Source of the DNA: Bacteroidota bacterium
GTDB lineage: Bacteria > Bacteroidota > Bacteroidia > Chitinophagales > LD1
Assembly: GCA_016715625.1 (NCBI GenBank)
Contig: JADJZU010000013.1
Coordinates: 1 to 64,000 of the forward strand
Length of the DNA: 64,000 nt
Reading direction: 5' to 3'
Part shown: piece after piece, positions 25,024-34,445 of the stretch
Numbering within the stretch: the stretch's first letter is position 1
How the letters are laid out: every line of letters starts with the position of its first letter
Notes under the pieces: generated by a model
What the model was told of the DNA's origin: nothing
Seen by the model: only the letters and a program-made list of their open reading frames with translations
Database searches by the model: none
Program-made: the position numbers and the translations under genes

Positions 25024-26490
25024 ATGGGGGTTATTCAAAGGCAAAGCATCAAAAATACCATTAGCTCTTATGCAGGAATCGGGCTTGGCTTTTTGTCTTT
25101 GTTGGTCATTCAACCTCGGTTATTGACTCCTGAAGAAATTGGGCTTTCTCGCTTTTTATATGCGACATCGGTTTTAATGGCCAGTTTTTTTCCGTTGGGT
25201 GTCACCAACATGACCATTAAGTTTTTCCCACACTTTAAAAACGATTCAAAAGGCCACCATGGCTTTGCGGGCTTTATGTTGTTGTTTCCGCTCGTTGGTT
25301 ACATGCTCACCGCCTTGCTCTTATTGTTTTTTAAGGAATACATTATGAATCAATACAGGCGCGAGTCTCCGGTCTTTATTGAATACTTCCATTACATTTT
25401 TCTTTTCAGTTTGGTTATCGGTTTTATCAATGTAATATCTACCTATCTCAACGCCCTGTTTAAATCAACGGTGCCCAGTTATCTCAATGACGTATTTGCC
25501 CGATTGGGATTTATTGCGCTCATCTTTCTTCATTACAAGGGATTTTTGAATCTACAGCAGTTTGTTTGGGGTTACATCGGTGTGTATATTGTTCAGTTAA
25601 TGTTGTTGTTGGTTTATCTGCTTCGGGAAGACGGCCTACAACTAAAGCCTGACAAAGATTTTTTTGCTAAGCAGGATATTAAAGGCATGGTGCTGTTTGG
25701 TTTATTACTGGCGATTCCCGGTATAGCTTCTCTAGGTTTAAAAACCTTAGACACGGTCATGTTAGGCAAATTTTACTCTCCAGCTTTTGTGGGCATTTAC
25801 GCTATTGTTTCCTTCATCCCCACCATTATTGAAACACCGCTTAATGCGCTTGAGCGCATTGCCACTACTCGCATATCACATGCTTTAGCAGAAAACAAAG
25901 TGCAAGAAGTCCGCGACATTTTTTACAAATCGGTTCGCTACATGACGCTGGTTGGGTGTTTCCTATTCGTGATGGTGAATACCAATATTGTATACCTGTT
26001 GCAGTTGGTGGGCAAAGATTTTGAACAAGGTGCCGGAGTGGTTTGGATAATATCGGCTGGTAGTTTGGTGACTATGATGGGCGGGGTAAACACTGCTATA
26101 GTTTTTTATTCAGAAAGAGTTTGGCAAGGACCGTTACTTCTTTTTTGTCTAGTAATATTCTCTTTTATATCAAATCTTGTACTTATACCATTACTAGGAA
26201 TAAATGGTGCCGCAACTTCCACTGCCTTATCTGTATCATTGTACATGCTTATTAAGCAGATTATTGCTTATAAAAGCTTTGGACTTCAGCCATATGATTT
26301 GACTACTATTAAGATACTTTTAATAATGTTTTTTTGTCTTGGGTTGAATATGATTTTGCCAGTTACGTCTTCAGCATTTTACAATATATGTTTGCGTGTT
26401 TTGCTCCTTACTCCTTGTTTTATGCTAATAGCCTATAAATTAAGCGTAGCACCGGAGCTGCCTTCAACCATTCGTAGGTTCTATAATTAG
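25024..26490 (+). CDS. polysaccharide flippase (Wzx/MATE-like)
   Basis: The 488-residue protein has about 12-14 predicted transmembrane helices and begins MGVIQRQSIKNTISSYAGI, typical of the oligosaccharide flippase family. TPEEIGLSRFLYATSVLMAS follows. It would move lipid-linked glycan units across the inner membrane. No gene here is clearly the partner polymerase. From about 26,150 the gene becomes noticeably richer in A and T, continuing into the next genes. The final ATP-grasp codon is one base upstream, so it is part of the HAD-ATP-grasp operon. Confidence 0.88.
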   Translation: MGVIQRQSIKNTISSYAGIGLGFLSLLVIQPRLLTPEEIGLSRFLYATSVLMASFFPLGVTNMTIKFFPHFKNDSKGHHGFAGFMLLFPLVGYMLTALLLLFFKEYIMNQYRRESPVFIEYFHYIFLFSLVIGFINVISTYLNALFKSTVPSYLNDVFARLGFIALIFLHYKGFLNLQQFVWGYIGVYIVQLMLLLVYLLREDGLQLKPDKDFFAKQDIKGMVLFGLLLAIPGIASLGLKTLDTVMLGKFYSPAFVGIYAIVSFIPTIIETPLNALERIATTRISHALAENKVQEVRDIFYKSVRYMTLVGCFLFVMVNTNIVYLLQLVGKDFEQGAGVVWIISAGSLVTMMGGVNTAIVFYSERVWQGPLLLFCLVIFSFISNLVLIPLLGINGAATSTALSVSLYMLIKQIIAYKSFGLQPYDLTTIKILLIMFFCLGLNMILPVTSSAFYNICLRVLLLTPCFMLIAYKLSVAPELPSTIRRFYN

Positions 26491-26492
26491 GA

Positions 26493-27200
26493 CTACAATC
26501 TACTTTTGAGATTTGCTAAAATTGCATCTAATGATTTTTTTTGAGCTACCTCTTGCAGAGACTTGATGGGTTTAATTATGATGTTTTGGTAATCATATTG
26601 ATAGGTGTGAAGGGAATAGGGCATAACACTTTCTATATAAAAACCATTGCTGTAAGATAAGTTTGAAAAGTGATTAATGTGAAGCGGTTGATCGATAATC
26701 TGTAATTGTTCGGGCTTATTCTTTATTATCCATTCTAGTGCAAAGGGCTCAGGGTTGTTTACTAAAATAACAGAATCATTGTGTGTTATCTGAGAAAGTG
26801 TTTTAAAAATATTGTCGTGAGCCTCAACGGGAATGTGTTCTAGAACATCTGGGAATACAACAAAATCAAATTTGATATTGTGTTTAAAGTTTGACATATC
26901 AGTTACAAGAAAATCCGCATTTTTAAACTCAGAATATTTTTTCTTGAGCAGCTCAATTGTTTTGGGACTAATATCTGCTCCAATAAAATTGCCATCTGAT
27001 AGAAATTTAATAATCAGTCCAGAAAGAGACCCAAGACCACATCCCACCTCAAGTACATTGCTTGATTTAGTTAGACCGGCAGCCTTTAAATTTTTCAGAA
27101 TAGTTCGGTGTCTACTGTTCGGTTTCGAAAGTCCCTTATCATTAAAATCAGCCCATTCTTTGTCGTAGAATTCAGCTACGTCTTTGTTCGTTGTTGTCAT
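26493..27200 (-). CDS. class I SAM-dependent methyltransferase
   Basis: The 235-residue product has the SAM-binding motif SNVLEVGCGLGSLSGLIIKF near residue 45, then GADISPKTIELLKKKYSE, and FDFVVFPDVLEHIPVEAHDN, which fits the Methyltransf_11/UbiE-like group. It could methylate a sugar or lipid in the adjacent glycan cluster; the substrate is not known. The ATG at 27200 is preferred to a TTG 27 bases upstream. The gene is A+T-rich. It converges with the flippase gene two bases apart. Confidence 0.85.
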   Translation of the reverse strand: MTTTNKDVAEFYDKEWADFNDKGLSKPNSRHRTILKNLKAAGLTKSSNVLEVGCGLGSLSGLIIKFLSDGNFIGADISPKTIELLKKKYSEFKNADFLVTDMSNFKHNIKFDFVVFPDVLEHIPVEAHDNIFKTLSQITHNDSVILVNNPEPFALEWIIKNKPEQLQIIDQPLHINHFSNLSYSNGFYIESVMPYSLHTYQYDYQNIIIKPIKSLQEVAQKKSLDAILANLKSRL

Positions 27201-27231
27201 TTTTCCCAAATAAATTTGTAGTGCCAAAAAA

Positions 27232-27260
27232 AGAAAAAGCCACCATAAAAGGCGGCTTTT
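27232..27260 (-). terminator. terminator of the frameshifted LamG gene
   Basis: On the minus strand GCCGCC (27256-27251) pairs with GGTGGC (27244-27239, one G-U pair) around TTTTAT, extended by A/T pairs and followed by TTTTTC. It lies 18 bases past the stop at 27279. Confidence 0.7.
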
Positions 27261-27278
27261 AAAAGAAAAATTGGAAAC

Positions 27279-27680
27279 TTACTGTAAAACTATTTGCTTC
27301 TGTTCTTTGATACTTTGCTGCGCATCTATGATGAATAGCGAGTAAACTCCATTGCCGCCCCAAGTACTAAGGTCTATATAGAATTGCTGTTGATTAACAG
27401 GTTGATTAAATACAATTTGCCCTAAGGAATTGGTGATTTTAATAGAGTAACCAACCATACTATTTAAGTTCCCATTATCTATAAACAAATGATCGCTTGA
27501 AGGATTTGGATAAACCATCACGCTGTTACTATTTGGCGGTGTGATGCCAGTTGTAAAGTCAATAATTAGCGTATCTGTAGTCGATAGTGAAATGAAATTT
27601 GTATCGTGCACTGTTATATAACTTGTGTCAGTGCATATGCTACCGCTGGTATCATACACTAATATGTTAGCCGTTGCAAT
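27279..27680 (-). pseudogene. C-terminal part of a frameshifted LamG/T9SS protein
   Basis: This is the 3' part of the gene that begins at 28764. The frame is open upstream of the GTG at 27659 and reads IIGIATANILVYDTSGS, which joins naturally to the upstream fragment. It contains a type A T9SS sorting domain: VMVYPNPSSDHLFID, then KITNSLGQIVFN and GVYSLFIIDA. As an isolated protein it would lack a signal peptide, so it is only meaningful as part of the longer product. Confidence 0.8.
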
Positions 27681-28764
27681 ACCAATAATTATTCGAATTT
27701 GTGTATGAGTAACTTACTAGTTTAAGCCCAAGACCTGCAACGCTTGGATTTAAGGAGTTACCTGATACGCCTGGACCAAAATAAACGCCATTAGACGGGG
27801 TACCACTGAGTAAAATTGGAGGTGCGTAATAGTTCACAATTGACGGAGTAGAAAGGGATACATTTGGCAGTGGGTTTATTGATACAGATTTAGAGGCTGT
27901 ACCTGTACAGCCGTTAACATCTGTTACAGTGACAATATAAACACCTGCTTGTGTAACACTAATTGATTGAGTAGTAGCACTATTGTTCCAAGAATACGTA
28001 GTGCCATTAGAAGCTGTAAGTGTTGCTGAACTACCAGCGCATATTGCGACATTTCCGTTTGGTGATATGCTTGCTGGTGTTGTTAGGTTGCAATTACTAT
28101 TATACAGATTAGTTATCTGAGAGTCTGGGATGGCAACATCAAAAATCATAAAGTCGTCAACACTGCCATTAAGGAAATTTGATAGACTATAACCTGCACC
28201 AATAGTAGCATAACTAACCCCACTGGCCGAATGATAACTTCCTGGTGTGTTGCTAGTATATTCTAAAACACCATCTATAAACACTTTTACCTGTGTTTGT
28301 GTTCTCGTAAAAGCTAGTTGATGCCATTGATTAAGTGTAATCTGCTTGACATAACTAACATCTCCTGATTGTATTCTTACTTGCGGAAAGGTACTAACAT
28401 CTTCAAGTAGAAATTTTTGATGCCCATATTGTAAGGAAGCATTGTCAACACTGTAGATAACAGTAGTTGAGTTTAATCCACCAGTTGCGTTTGCTTTGAA
28501 CCATCCAACTACACTAAGGTTAGGAAAGTCAAAAGCTTGCGGTAAGGCAACATAACTACCGCTGCCATTTAATGATAGCGCCTTGTTTGCCTGGTTAAAC
28601 CGATTTGTAGATGAAATAGGAGAGCTAATTAAACTGCCATTTAAATTATTGCCACTTATGTCATTCGCATTACCATCTAGGGGGTATTGTGCGTAGGCAA
28701 TTTGCGCATTAGTATGCACGCAGGTAAACAAAAGAAATAGGATTAGTAAAAAGTTGAATTTCAT
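27667..28764 (-). pseudogene. N-terminal part of a frameshifted LamG/T9SS protein
   Basis: The 365-residue fragment begins with a signal peptide (MKFNFLLILFLLFTCVHTNA), followed by a LamG/concanavalin-like jellyroll (about 22-205, with YPLDGNANDISGNNLNGSL and LAFTRTQTQVKVFIDGVLEY) and an Ig-like repeat (TYSWNNSATTQSISVTQAG). It stops at 27667. Reading on with one base skipped near 27,680 continues into the T9SS-domain fragment, giving one protein of about 495 residues. A one-base insertion or sequencing error is likely. Such LamG proteins bind glycans at the cell surface; no catalytic domain is seen. Confidence 0.82.
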
Positions 28765-28994
28765 AAGATTGGGTTTTTGAGTTAAGTAGAATAATTGTCT
28801 CTTTAATACAAATATCTTTAACTTTTTTCAAAAAAGCAACTTTTTTGAGCTCAGATATGGATTAATGGTTCGGTGAGTATGTAGTTTACCTTACAAGTAA
28901 AATTTGAAACAAAAATTGATTTTCAAAATATCAATAAAACATATTCGTCTATCCTTAACAACGATAAACTAATATGGTAACTTTGAATCTCAAA

Positions 28995-29314
28995 ATGGCA
29001 GATACACAAAACGAATCGCTGATTCAGGTGGTGGAAAAGAGCGCAGACGCTTGCTCGAATTCATCCGTAGACGTGTGCCTACCCAGGAAGATGCAGAAGA
29101 TGTGCTGCAAGACGTGTTTTATGAATTGGTAAACACCTATCGCCTTATGAAGCCGGTGGAGCAGATGGCTTCGTGGCTATTTACGATGGCGCGCAATAAA
29201 ATTACAGATCGTTATCGCAAGAAAAAGCCCGATTCATTGGAAGAGCATTTTGCGATTCGTGCGGTGATGATGGAGACCGCCTCGACATTTCTGATTTTTT
29301 GCCTGGAAAGCTGA
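28995..29314 (+). pseudogene. ECF sigma factor, 5' part (frameshifted)
   Basis: The ATG at 28995 gives MADTQNESLIQVVEK; a one-base shift near 29,036-29,041 leads into ERRRLLEFIRRRVPTQEDA. DVLQDVFYELV and SWLFTMARNKITDRYRKKKP are sigma region 2 (core and -10 binding). A second shift near 29,265 separates this part from region 4; the other frame there reads DDGDRLDISDFLPGKLN. TAACTTTG at 28978-28985 matches the -7 consensus, nine bases before the ATG. Either a decaying gene or local base-call errors. Confidence 0.75.
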
Positions 29315-29547
29315 ATTCACCGGAAACAGAAATGATGCGCGAGGCCATTACTCAGGGTTTATTGCAAGCATTGGATGAGTTGCCCAAAGAGCAACGCGAT
29401 GTGTTTGTGATGCATGAGATAGAGGACAAGAGTTTTCAGGAAATCGCAGAGATTACCGGTGCCAATACCAATACACTGCTATCGCGCAAGCGATATGCCG
29501 TGTTGTATTTGCGAGAGCGTCTGCAGAATCTTTACAACGATTTGTAA
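29299..29547 (+). pseudogene. ECF sigma factor, 3' part with region 4
   Basis: The fragment (82 residues from its first ATG) contains sigma region 4: LDELPKEQRDVFVMHEIEDK, SFQEIAEITGANTNTLLSRK, a helix-turn-helix binding the -35/-33 element. It continues the same gene as the region 2 fragment after a one-base frameshift near 29,265. The combined product would be about 185 residues, the normal size of ECF sigma factors. Confidence 0.75.
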
Positions 29548-29588
29548 TCAATGAGTAGTTTGTATTTTGCCAAAACAAAAACAGGAGT

Positions 29589-29909
29589 ATGATCAAAAAT
29601 ATACTAAGAGGAGCGGGAATGGTTCTTCTGTTTGTAGCCGCTTTTCTACTGATGGGTTTTGCCGTGATGCATTTGTGGAATTGGCTTCTGCCAGATTTGT
29701 TTCACTTACCACTCATCAATATCAATCAGGCTTTTGGATTAGTTATTCTATCTAAACTGCTATTTGGCGGTGTTAGAATTCATACGCTGCAGCCTATGGG
29801 AAAGCGCAGATTGTGGAAGGCAAAATGGGAGAGCATGAGTGATGATGAGCGCGACAATTTCAAAAAGGAATTTGCAGAGCGCTGCAAGAAAAAATGGGGT
29901 AAAGAATAA
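29589..29909 (+). CDS. small membrane protein downstream of ECF sigma factor
   Basis: The 106-residue product has one or two hydrophobic helices (GMVLLFVAAFLLMGFAVMHL, then FGLVILSKLLFGGV) and a basic, charged C-terminal tail with WESMSDDERDNFKKEFAERC. I cannot name a family. Genes of this type often sit directly after ECF sigma factors in Bacteroidota and may act as membrane partners, which is inference. It starts 41 bases after the sigma gene and ends convergent with the histidine-kinase gene. Confidence 0.65.
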   Translation: MIKNILRGAGMVLLFVAAFLLMGFAVMHLWNWLLPDLFHLPLININQAFGLVILSKLLFGGVRIHTLQPMGKRRLWKAKWESMSDDERDNFKKEFAERCKKKWGKE

Positions 29910-29917
29910 GCTTCCTA

Positions 29918-30475
29918 TCAGCACGGAATAGTGAAGCAGAATGCACATCCGTTTTCTTTACCATCCTCAATCCATATTTTCCCATTCATCTGTTCAATAA
30001 TCTTTTTGCAAATGGTAAGACCAATACCGGTGCCTTGGTATGCTTCGCGGGCATGTAGCCGCTGAAAAATATCGAATACTTTTTCGCGATATTTTTTTTC
30101 TATCCCAATTCCATTGTCGCGGAATGTAAAGAGATATGCTCCTTCTTTCTTTTCGCAGGAAATTTCCATTGTGGGGGCTGCACTTTGGTTAAACTTTATA
30201 GCGTTACCTATCAGGTTTTCAAAAAGTTGCAACATTAGTGAATGATTGGCTTTTACCTTCGGCAACACAACCGTAGAAATCCTGAAACTCTTTTTTTGCA
30301 TATCGGGCCGCATAAACTCAGCGGCTTCGTTCAGCACTTTGTTTAAGTCTACAGTTTCGGTTTTTATGTCCGGATTAATCTTTGAAAGCTGCAGCAGGCT
30401 CTCTATCAAGCCATACATTCTGCTTGCTCCTTCTTTAGCAAAGTAGAGGTATTGTAGTTCGTCATCATTTAGCTT
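29918..30475 (-). pseudogene. HATPase_c fragment of the TPR histidine kinase
   Basis: This open stretch contains LQLFENLIGNAIKFNQS (N box), YLFTFRDNGIGIEKKYREK (G1), VFDIFQRLHAREAYQ and GTGIGLTICKKIIEQMNGK (G2), a complete ATP-binding domain. The first ATG is at 30418, but the frame is coding further upstream (LNDDELQYLYFAKEGASRM). It is closely similar to the kinase at 18455-19825. Confidence 0.75.
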
Positions 30476-30708
30476 TCGGGCAACATTTTTTCAAGCAACT
30501 GCATGTAAAGGGTTACCATACGCAGTGGTTCTTTTAAATCGTGTGATGCCACGTGTGCAAATTGCCGCAGTTCCGCATTCGAAATTTCTAAGCGGTGTGT
30601 GTAAGCCTCAATCTCTATTTTTGTTTTTCAGAATGTCTGCCTCTCGCTTTCTTTTCTTCCAATTCAAAGGTCATGCGTGCATCAGAAACCGCTGAGCTCT
30701 TATCGAAT

Positions 30709-31074
30709 TTACATATTTTCCATGTCGCGGTAATAGCGCTTATACATTTCCAAGGCACCTTTAAAATCTCTGGAAGATTCGAGCGCTTGTGCCCACTCTT
30801 CATACAAGGTAGCCATATTGAAACTGGCCTTGGTCTCAATGGTTATATCTTCCACTTTTTGAAACAGGACCTTAGCTTCTTCAAACTTACCTTGCAGCCT
30901 TTTGCAAATACCCAGCAAAAAGTATCCGTTGGTAACAAATACGGCACTCCCCGATTTTTCAAGCAGCGATATTCCCTCGTTTACAATGCCTACCCCGGGT
31001 TCAAAGTCACCCTTCAGGCACCTTTGATAGCCTATGTTTATCAGGCTGTTTCCTTCACCTCTTTTGTCCTGCAA
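30709..31074 (-). pseudogene. TPR fragment of the histidine kinase gene
   Basis: The 121-residue open frame has tetratricopeptide-like helices: NSLINIGYQRCLKGDFEPGV, GYFLLGICKRLQGKFEEAK and MATLYEEWAQALESSRDF, then EMYKRYYRDMENM before a frameshift stop. It is interior coding sequence of the kinase gene rather than an independent gene. Confidence 0.65.
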
Positions 31075-31108
31075 TTCTCTGAAAATGTCAGCAGCTTGCT
31101 GATAATAC

Positions 31109-31712
31109 TCAATCGCTTTTTTCGGTATTTCTTATTCCCGGATAATTGTTGGCATAAGAAAGATAGCACCGTGCCACACCCTGCCTGTTCCCCGCTTCGG
31201 TAAATAATTTAAATGCTTTGTCTATGTATTGCAATCGCGATTCATCCAATTCAAACTCCTTGTATAAGGTTACGTTGTTGAAATATAAACTCGCCAAAAT
31301 GGTTTTGTCATCAGCACTTAGCTCATACAAACTTTCCATTATTTTAATACCCTATTCATAGGCATCACGAGCTTTTGAAAGTTCGCCAATAAAATTGTGG
31401 TTGACTCCCGCCAGGTTCAAGGCTTTTGCCTGATGCACTTTTTCGTTTATGGTTTTGCGCCAGGTTCAGCGCTTCGTATGCCAGTTCATTGGCTTTCCTG
31501 TAGTTACTTTGCTGATGGTTGTAAAAGCTGCTTAGTTCATACAAGATGCGCAATTGAAGCATCTTGTCATTACCAGCTTCGGAAATACGCTGTTCTGCTC
31601 GAGAAACAAATTCTGAAGACCGTTCTTCCTTCAGTTTTTTCAGTTCTTCTAAAATTTCGGACGCTGTTGCCATAAACACTTCAATACATTTTCTGCTTGC
31701 AATGGAAAACAA
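31109..31712 (-). pseudogene. N-terminal TPR fragments of the histidine kinase gene
   Basis: Two open frames (31712-31365 and 31339-31109) encode helical repeats such as MLQLRILYELSSFYNHQQSN and SLYFNNVTLYKEFELDESRL. In another frame upstream of 31,690 the sequence reads LFIFLLYCFPLQA, which looks like the tail of a signal peptide, so another shift may hide the true N-terminus. Confidence 0.6.
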
Positions 31713-31724
31713 TATAACAGGAAA

Positions 31725-31756
31725 ATAAAAAGCCCTCCCGGTTTAGCAGGAGGGCT
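31725..31756 (-). terminator. intrinsic terminator after rpoC
   Basis: On the minus strand GCCCTCC (31755-31749) pairs with GGAGGGC (31738-31732) and is followed by TTTTTATTTTC. It lies 24 bases after the rpoC stop and just before the TPR kinase gene. Confidence 0.85.
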
Positions 31757-31779
31757 TGTATGAACTTGTTGTGGTAATA

Positions 31780-34445
31780 TTATCCTATCAATTCTACACC
31801 ACCCTGCATTTGCTTTGCTTTTTGCTCAGCACGCTCCAGGTCTTCAGTATTGGTAACAATAATTTCCTGGAACTTGCGCAAACCTGTTCCTGCAGGAATA
31901 CGGTGTCCTACAATAACGTTCTCTTTCAAACCTTCGAGGTAATCTTGCTTGGCCGCAATAGAAGCTGTGCTCAATACCTTGGTGGTTTCCTGGAACGATG
32001 CCGCAGAAATCCATGAATGAGTAGAAAGGGATGCACGTGTAATACCTTGCAGTTTTGGAGTAGCAGTGGCGGGAGAAGCATCCTGAAACTCAACCAGCTT
32101 TTTATCGCTGCGCTTCAGTATAGAATTCTCTTCGCGCACCTGACGAAGGCTTACAATCTGTCCGGCTTTCAGGTTTTCTGAATCTCCGGCATCTGTAACT
32201 ACTTTTTTGTCGAATAACTGATCGTTTACTTCCAAAAGTTCAAACTTATCAACGCTTTCGCCTTCCAGGAACTTTGTGTCGCCCGGATCTTCCACAATCA
32301 TTTTGCTCATCATTTGACGAACAATTACCTCCACGTGCTTGTCGTTGATTTTGATGCCCTGCAAGCGGTATACATCCTGAATTTCATTCACCAGGTACTC
32401 CTGCACGGCAAATGGTCCTTTGATGCTCAGAATATCGCTTGGCGTAATAGCTCCGTCTGATAGCGGTGTGCCGGCACGAACAAAGTCTTGCTCCTGAACC
32501 AGGAAGTGTTTGGAAAGTGGAACGAGATACTTCATCACTTCTCCATCGCGGCTTTCCACAATGATTTCGCGGTTACCTCTTTTCACTCCGCCAAATTTCA
32601 CCACACCGTCAATTTCTGCTACAGTAGCCGGGTTGGAAGGATTACGAGCTTCGAACAACTCGGTAACACGTGGAAGACCTCCTGTGATATCCTTCACTTT
32701 ACCCATTACTCTCGGTATCTTGGCAATGATCTGTCCTTGTTTCACATCTTCACCGGCATCTACCACAATGTGTGCACCTACCGGCAAGCTGTATACTTTG
32801 CCTTCTTTGCCGTGTTCAACCAAGAGGGATGGAACTTTGGTTTTGTCTTTAGACTCTATGATAACCTTCTCGCGGTGGCCGGTTTGTTCGTCCATTTCAT
32901 CGCGGTAAGTAACGTTTTCTATCAAGTGTTCAAACTTGATTTTACCGTTTACTTCAGAAATGATAACGTTGTTATACGGATCCCACTTACAAATCAGGTC
33001 GCCCTTTTTAACGGACTTACCATCTTTTACACTGATTTGAGAACCGTAAGGAATGTGGTGCGAAATCAACACTTTGTCCGGGTTGTCGTCTTTTACAATT
33101 CTCAACTCGCCGGTTCTGCCGATAACGATGTTTATCTTCTCACCATTTTCATCTACAGTTGTTGTGGTTCTTACACCGTCAAACTGAACAATACCATCAA
33201 ACTTCACAGTAATCTGCGACTCTGATGTGCCCACGCTCGCGATACCTCCCACGTGGAAAGTACGGAGTGTCAACTGTGTTCCCGGTTCACCGATACTTTG
33301 AGCAGCAATGATACCCACTGCATCGCCATTTTCGGCTAAGCGGTTGGTGGCGAGATTTCTACCGTAGCATTTTACGCAACAGCCTTTTCTGCTTTCGCAG
33401 GTAAGCACCGAGCGGATTTCTACCGCATCAATACCCGATTCGTTGATGCGTTTAGCAGTTACCTCATCAATGTGCTGTCCGGATGAAGCCAGAAGCTCAT
33501 CTGTTTCCGGGTGGTATACATCATTCAAAGAAGTTCTTCCCAGAATTCGATCATACAGTGGTTCAAGAATATCCTCATTGTCTTTCAATGCAGAAACCGA
33601 AATCCCTCTCAAAGTACCACAATCTTCTTCAGTAATAACAACGTCTTGTGCAACGTCTACAAGTCTTCTGGTCAGGTAACCGGCATCAGCTGTTTTAAGA
33701 GCCGTATCAGAAAGACCTTTACGAGCACCGTGTGTAGAGATGAAGTATTCCAATACCGACAAACCTTCTTTAAAGTTTGCCAATACCGGGTTTTCAATTA
33801 CCTCGCTTCCGGTAGAACCGGATTTACGTGGCTTAGCCATAATACCTCTCATACCGGAGAGCTGCTTAATCTGTTGCTTGCTACCACGCGCCCCTGAATC
33901 CAACATCATGAAGATAGAGTTGAAGCCCTGACGGTCTTCAGAAATCTGCTTCATCAAGGTATTGGTCAAGCGGTTGTCCGTTGCGGTCCAGATATCTACG
34001 ACCTGATTGAAACGCTCTTTGTCGGTGATAAAACCATTCTGGTAGCTTTCAAAAATTTCGTCTACTCTTTCCTGCGCTTGTGCTACCAGTCTTTCTTTAT
34101 TCTCCGGCACCACCACATCTTTCAGGTTGAAACTCAATCCTCCTTTAAACGAGTAGTAGAAACCTAATTTCTTAATGTCGTCAAGGAATTTAGCAGTGGT
34201 AGGAATGTCTGTTTCAGCCAAAATCTGACCGATTACATCTTTCAATTGTTTTTTACCCAACAAGCGGTTTACGTAGCCTACTTTTTCAGGAACAGCTTGG
34301 TTGAAAATGATTCTGCCTAAGGTGGTTTCAATCAATTTATTAACCAAATTGCCTTTATCATCCTTTACATTCAGCTTACATTTTACTGCAGCATGTAATT
34401 CTACTTTGCCTTCGTTGTAAGCAATCATCGCTTCTTCTACACCAT
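31780..34445 (-). CDS. rpoC: RNA polymerase beta' subunit, C-terminal two thirds (split by frameshift)
   Basis: The 882-residue open part (first ATG at 34428) continues RpoC after the frameshift; the frame upstream of that ATG reads FYGVEEA. It includes the trigger-loop and bridge-helix region, with IAAQSIGEPGTQLTLRTFHV, the second zinc site (CGTLRGI, CESRKGCCVKC) and the C-terminal assembly segments (EILVTNTEDLER-type). With the N-terminal part and one extra base, the protein would be 1447 residues, the usual size in Bacteroidota. It cannot function as an independent protein unless the two halves assemble, as the split subunits of cyanobacteria do. Confidence 0.9.

Larger units (their letters stand above)
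29918..31712 (-). pseudogene. TPR-containing histidine kinase, multiply frameshifted
   Basis: On the minus strand several adjacent open frames together encode one sensor kinase. They are N-terminal TPR segments (31712-31365, 31339-31109, 31074-30709), a linker (KFDKSSAVSDARMTFELEEK), a HisKA box (FAHVASHDLKEPLRMV, near 30,520-30,570) that ends in a stop at about 30,475, and an HATPase_c domain (to 29918). At least five one-base shifts are needed to join them. The expected product, about 590 residues, resembles TPR sensor kinases common in Bacteroidota. The gene lies right after the rpoC terminator. An ATG at 31673 is a possible start. No response regulator is adjacent. Confidence 0.75.

Noticed and set aside
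30595..31203. 202-codon plus-strand frame over the TPR region
   Set aside because: Antisense to the frameshifted kinase gene, whose TPR and linker sequence is recognisable on the minus strand.
32488..33225. 245-codon plus-strand frame antisense to rpoC
   Set aside because: Aromatic-rich shadow of a highly conserved gene; no recognisable domain.
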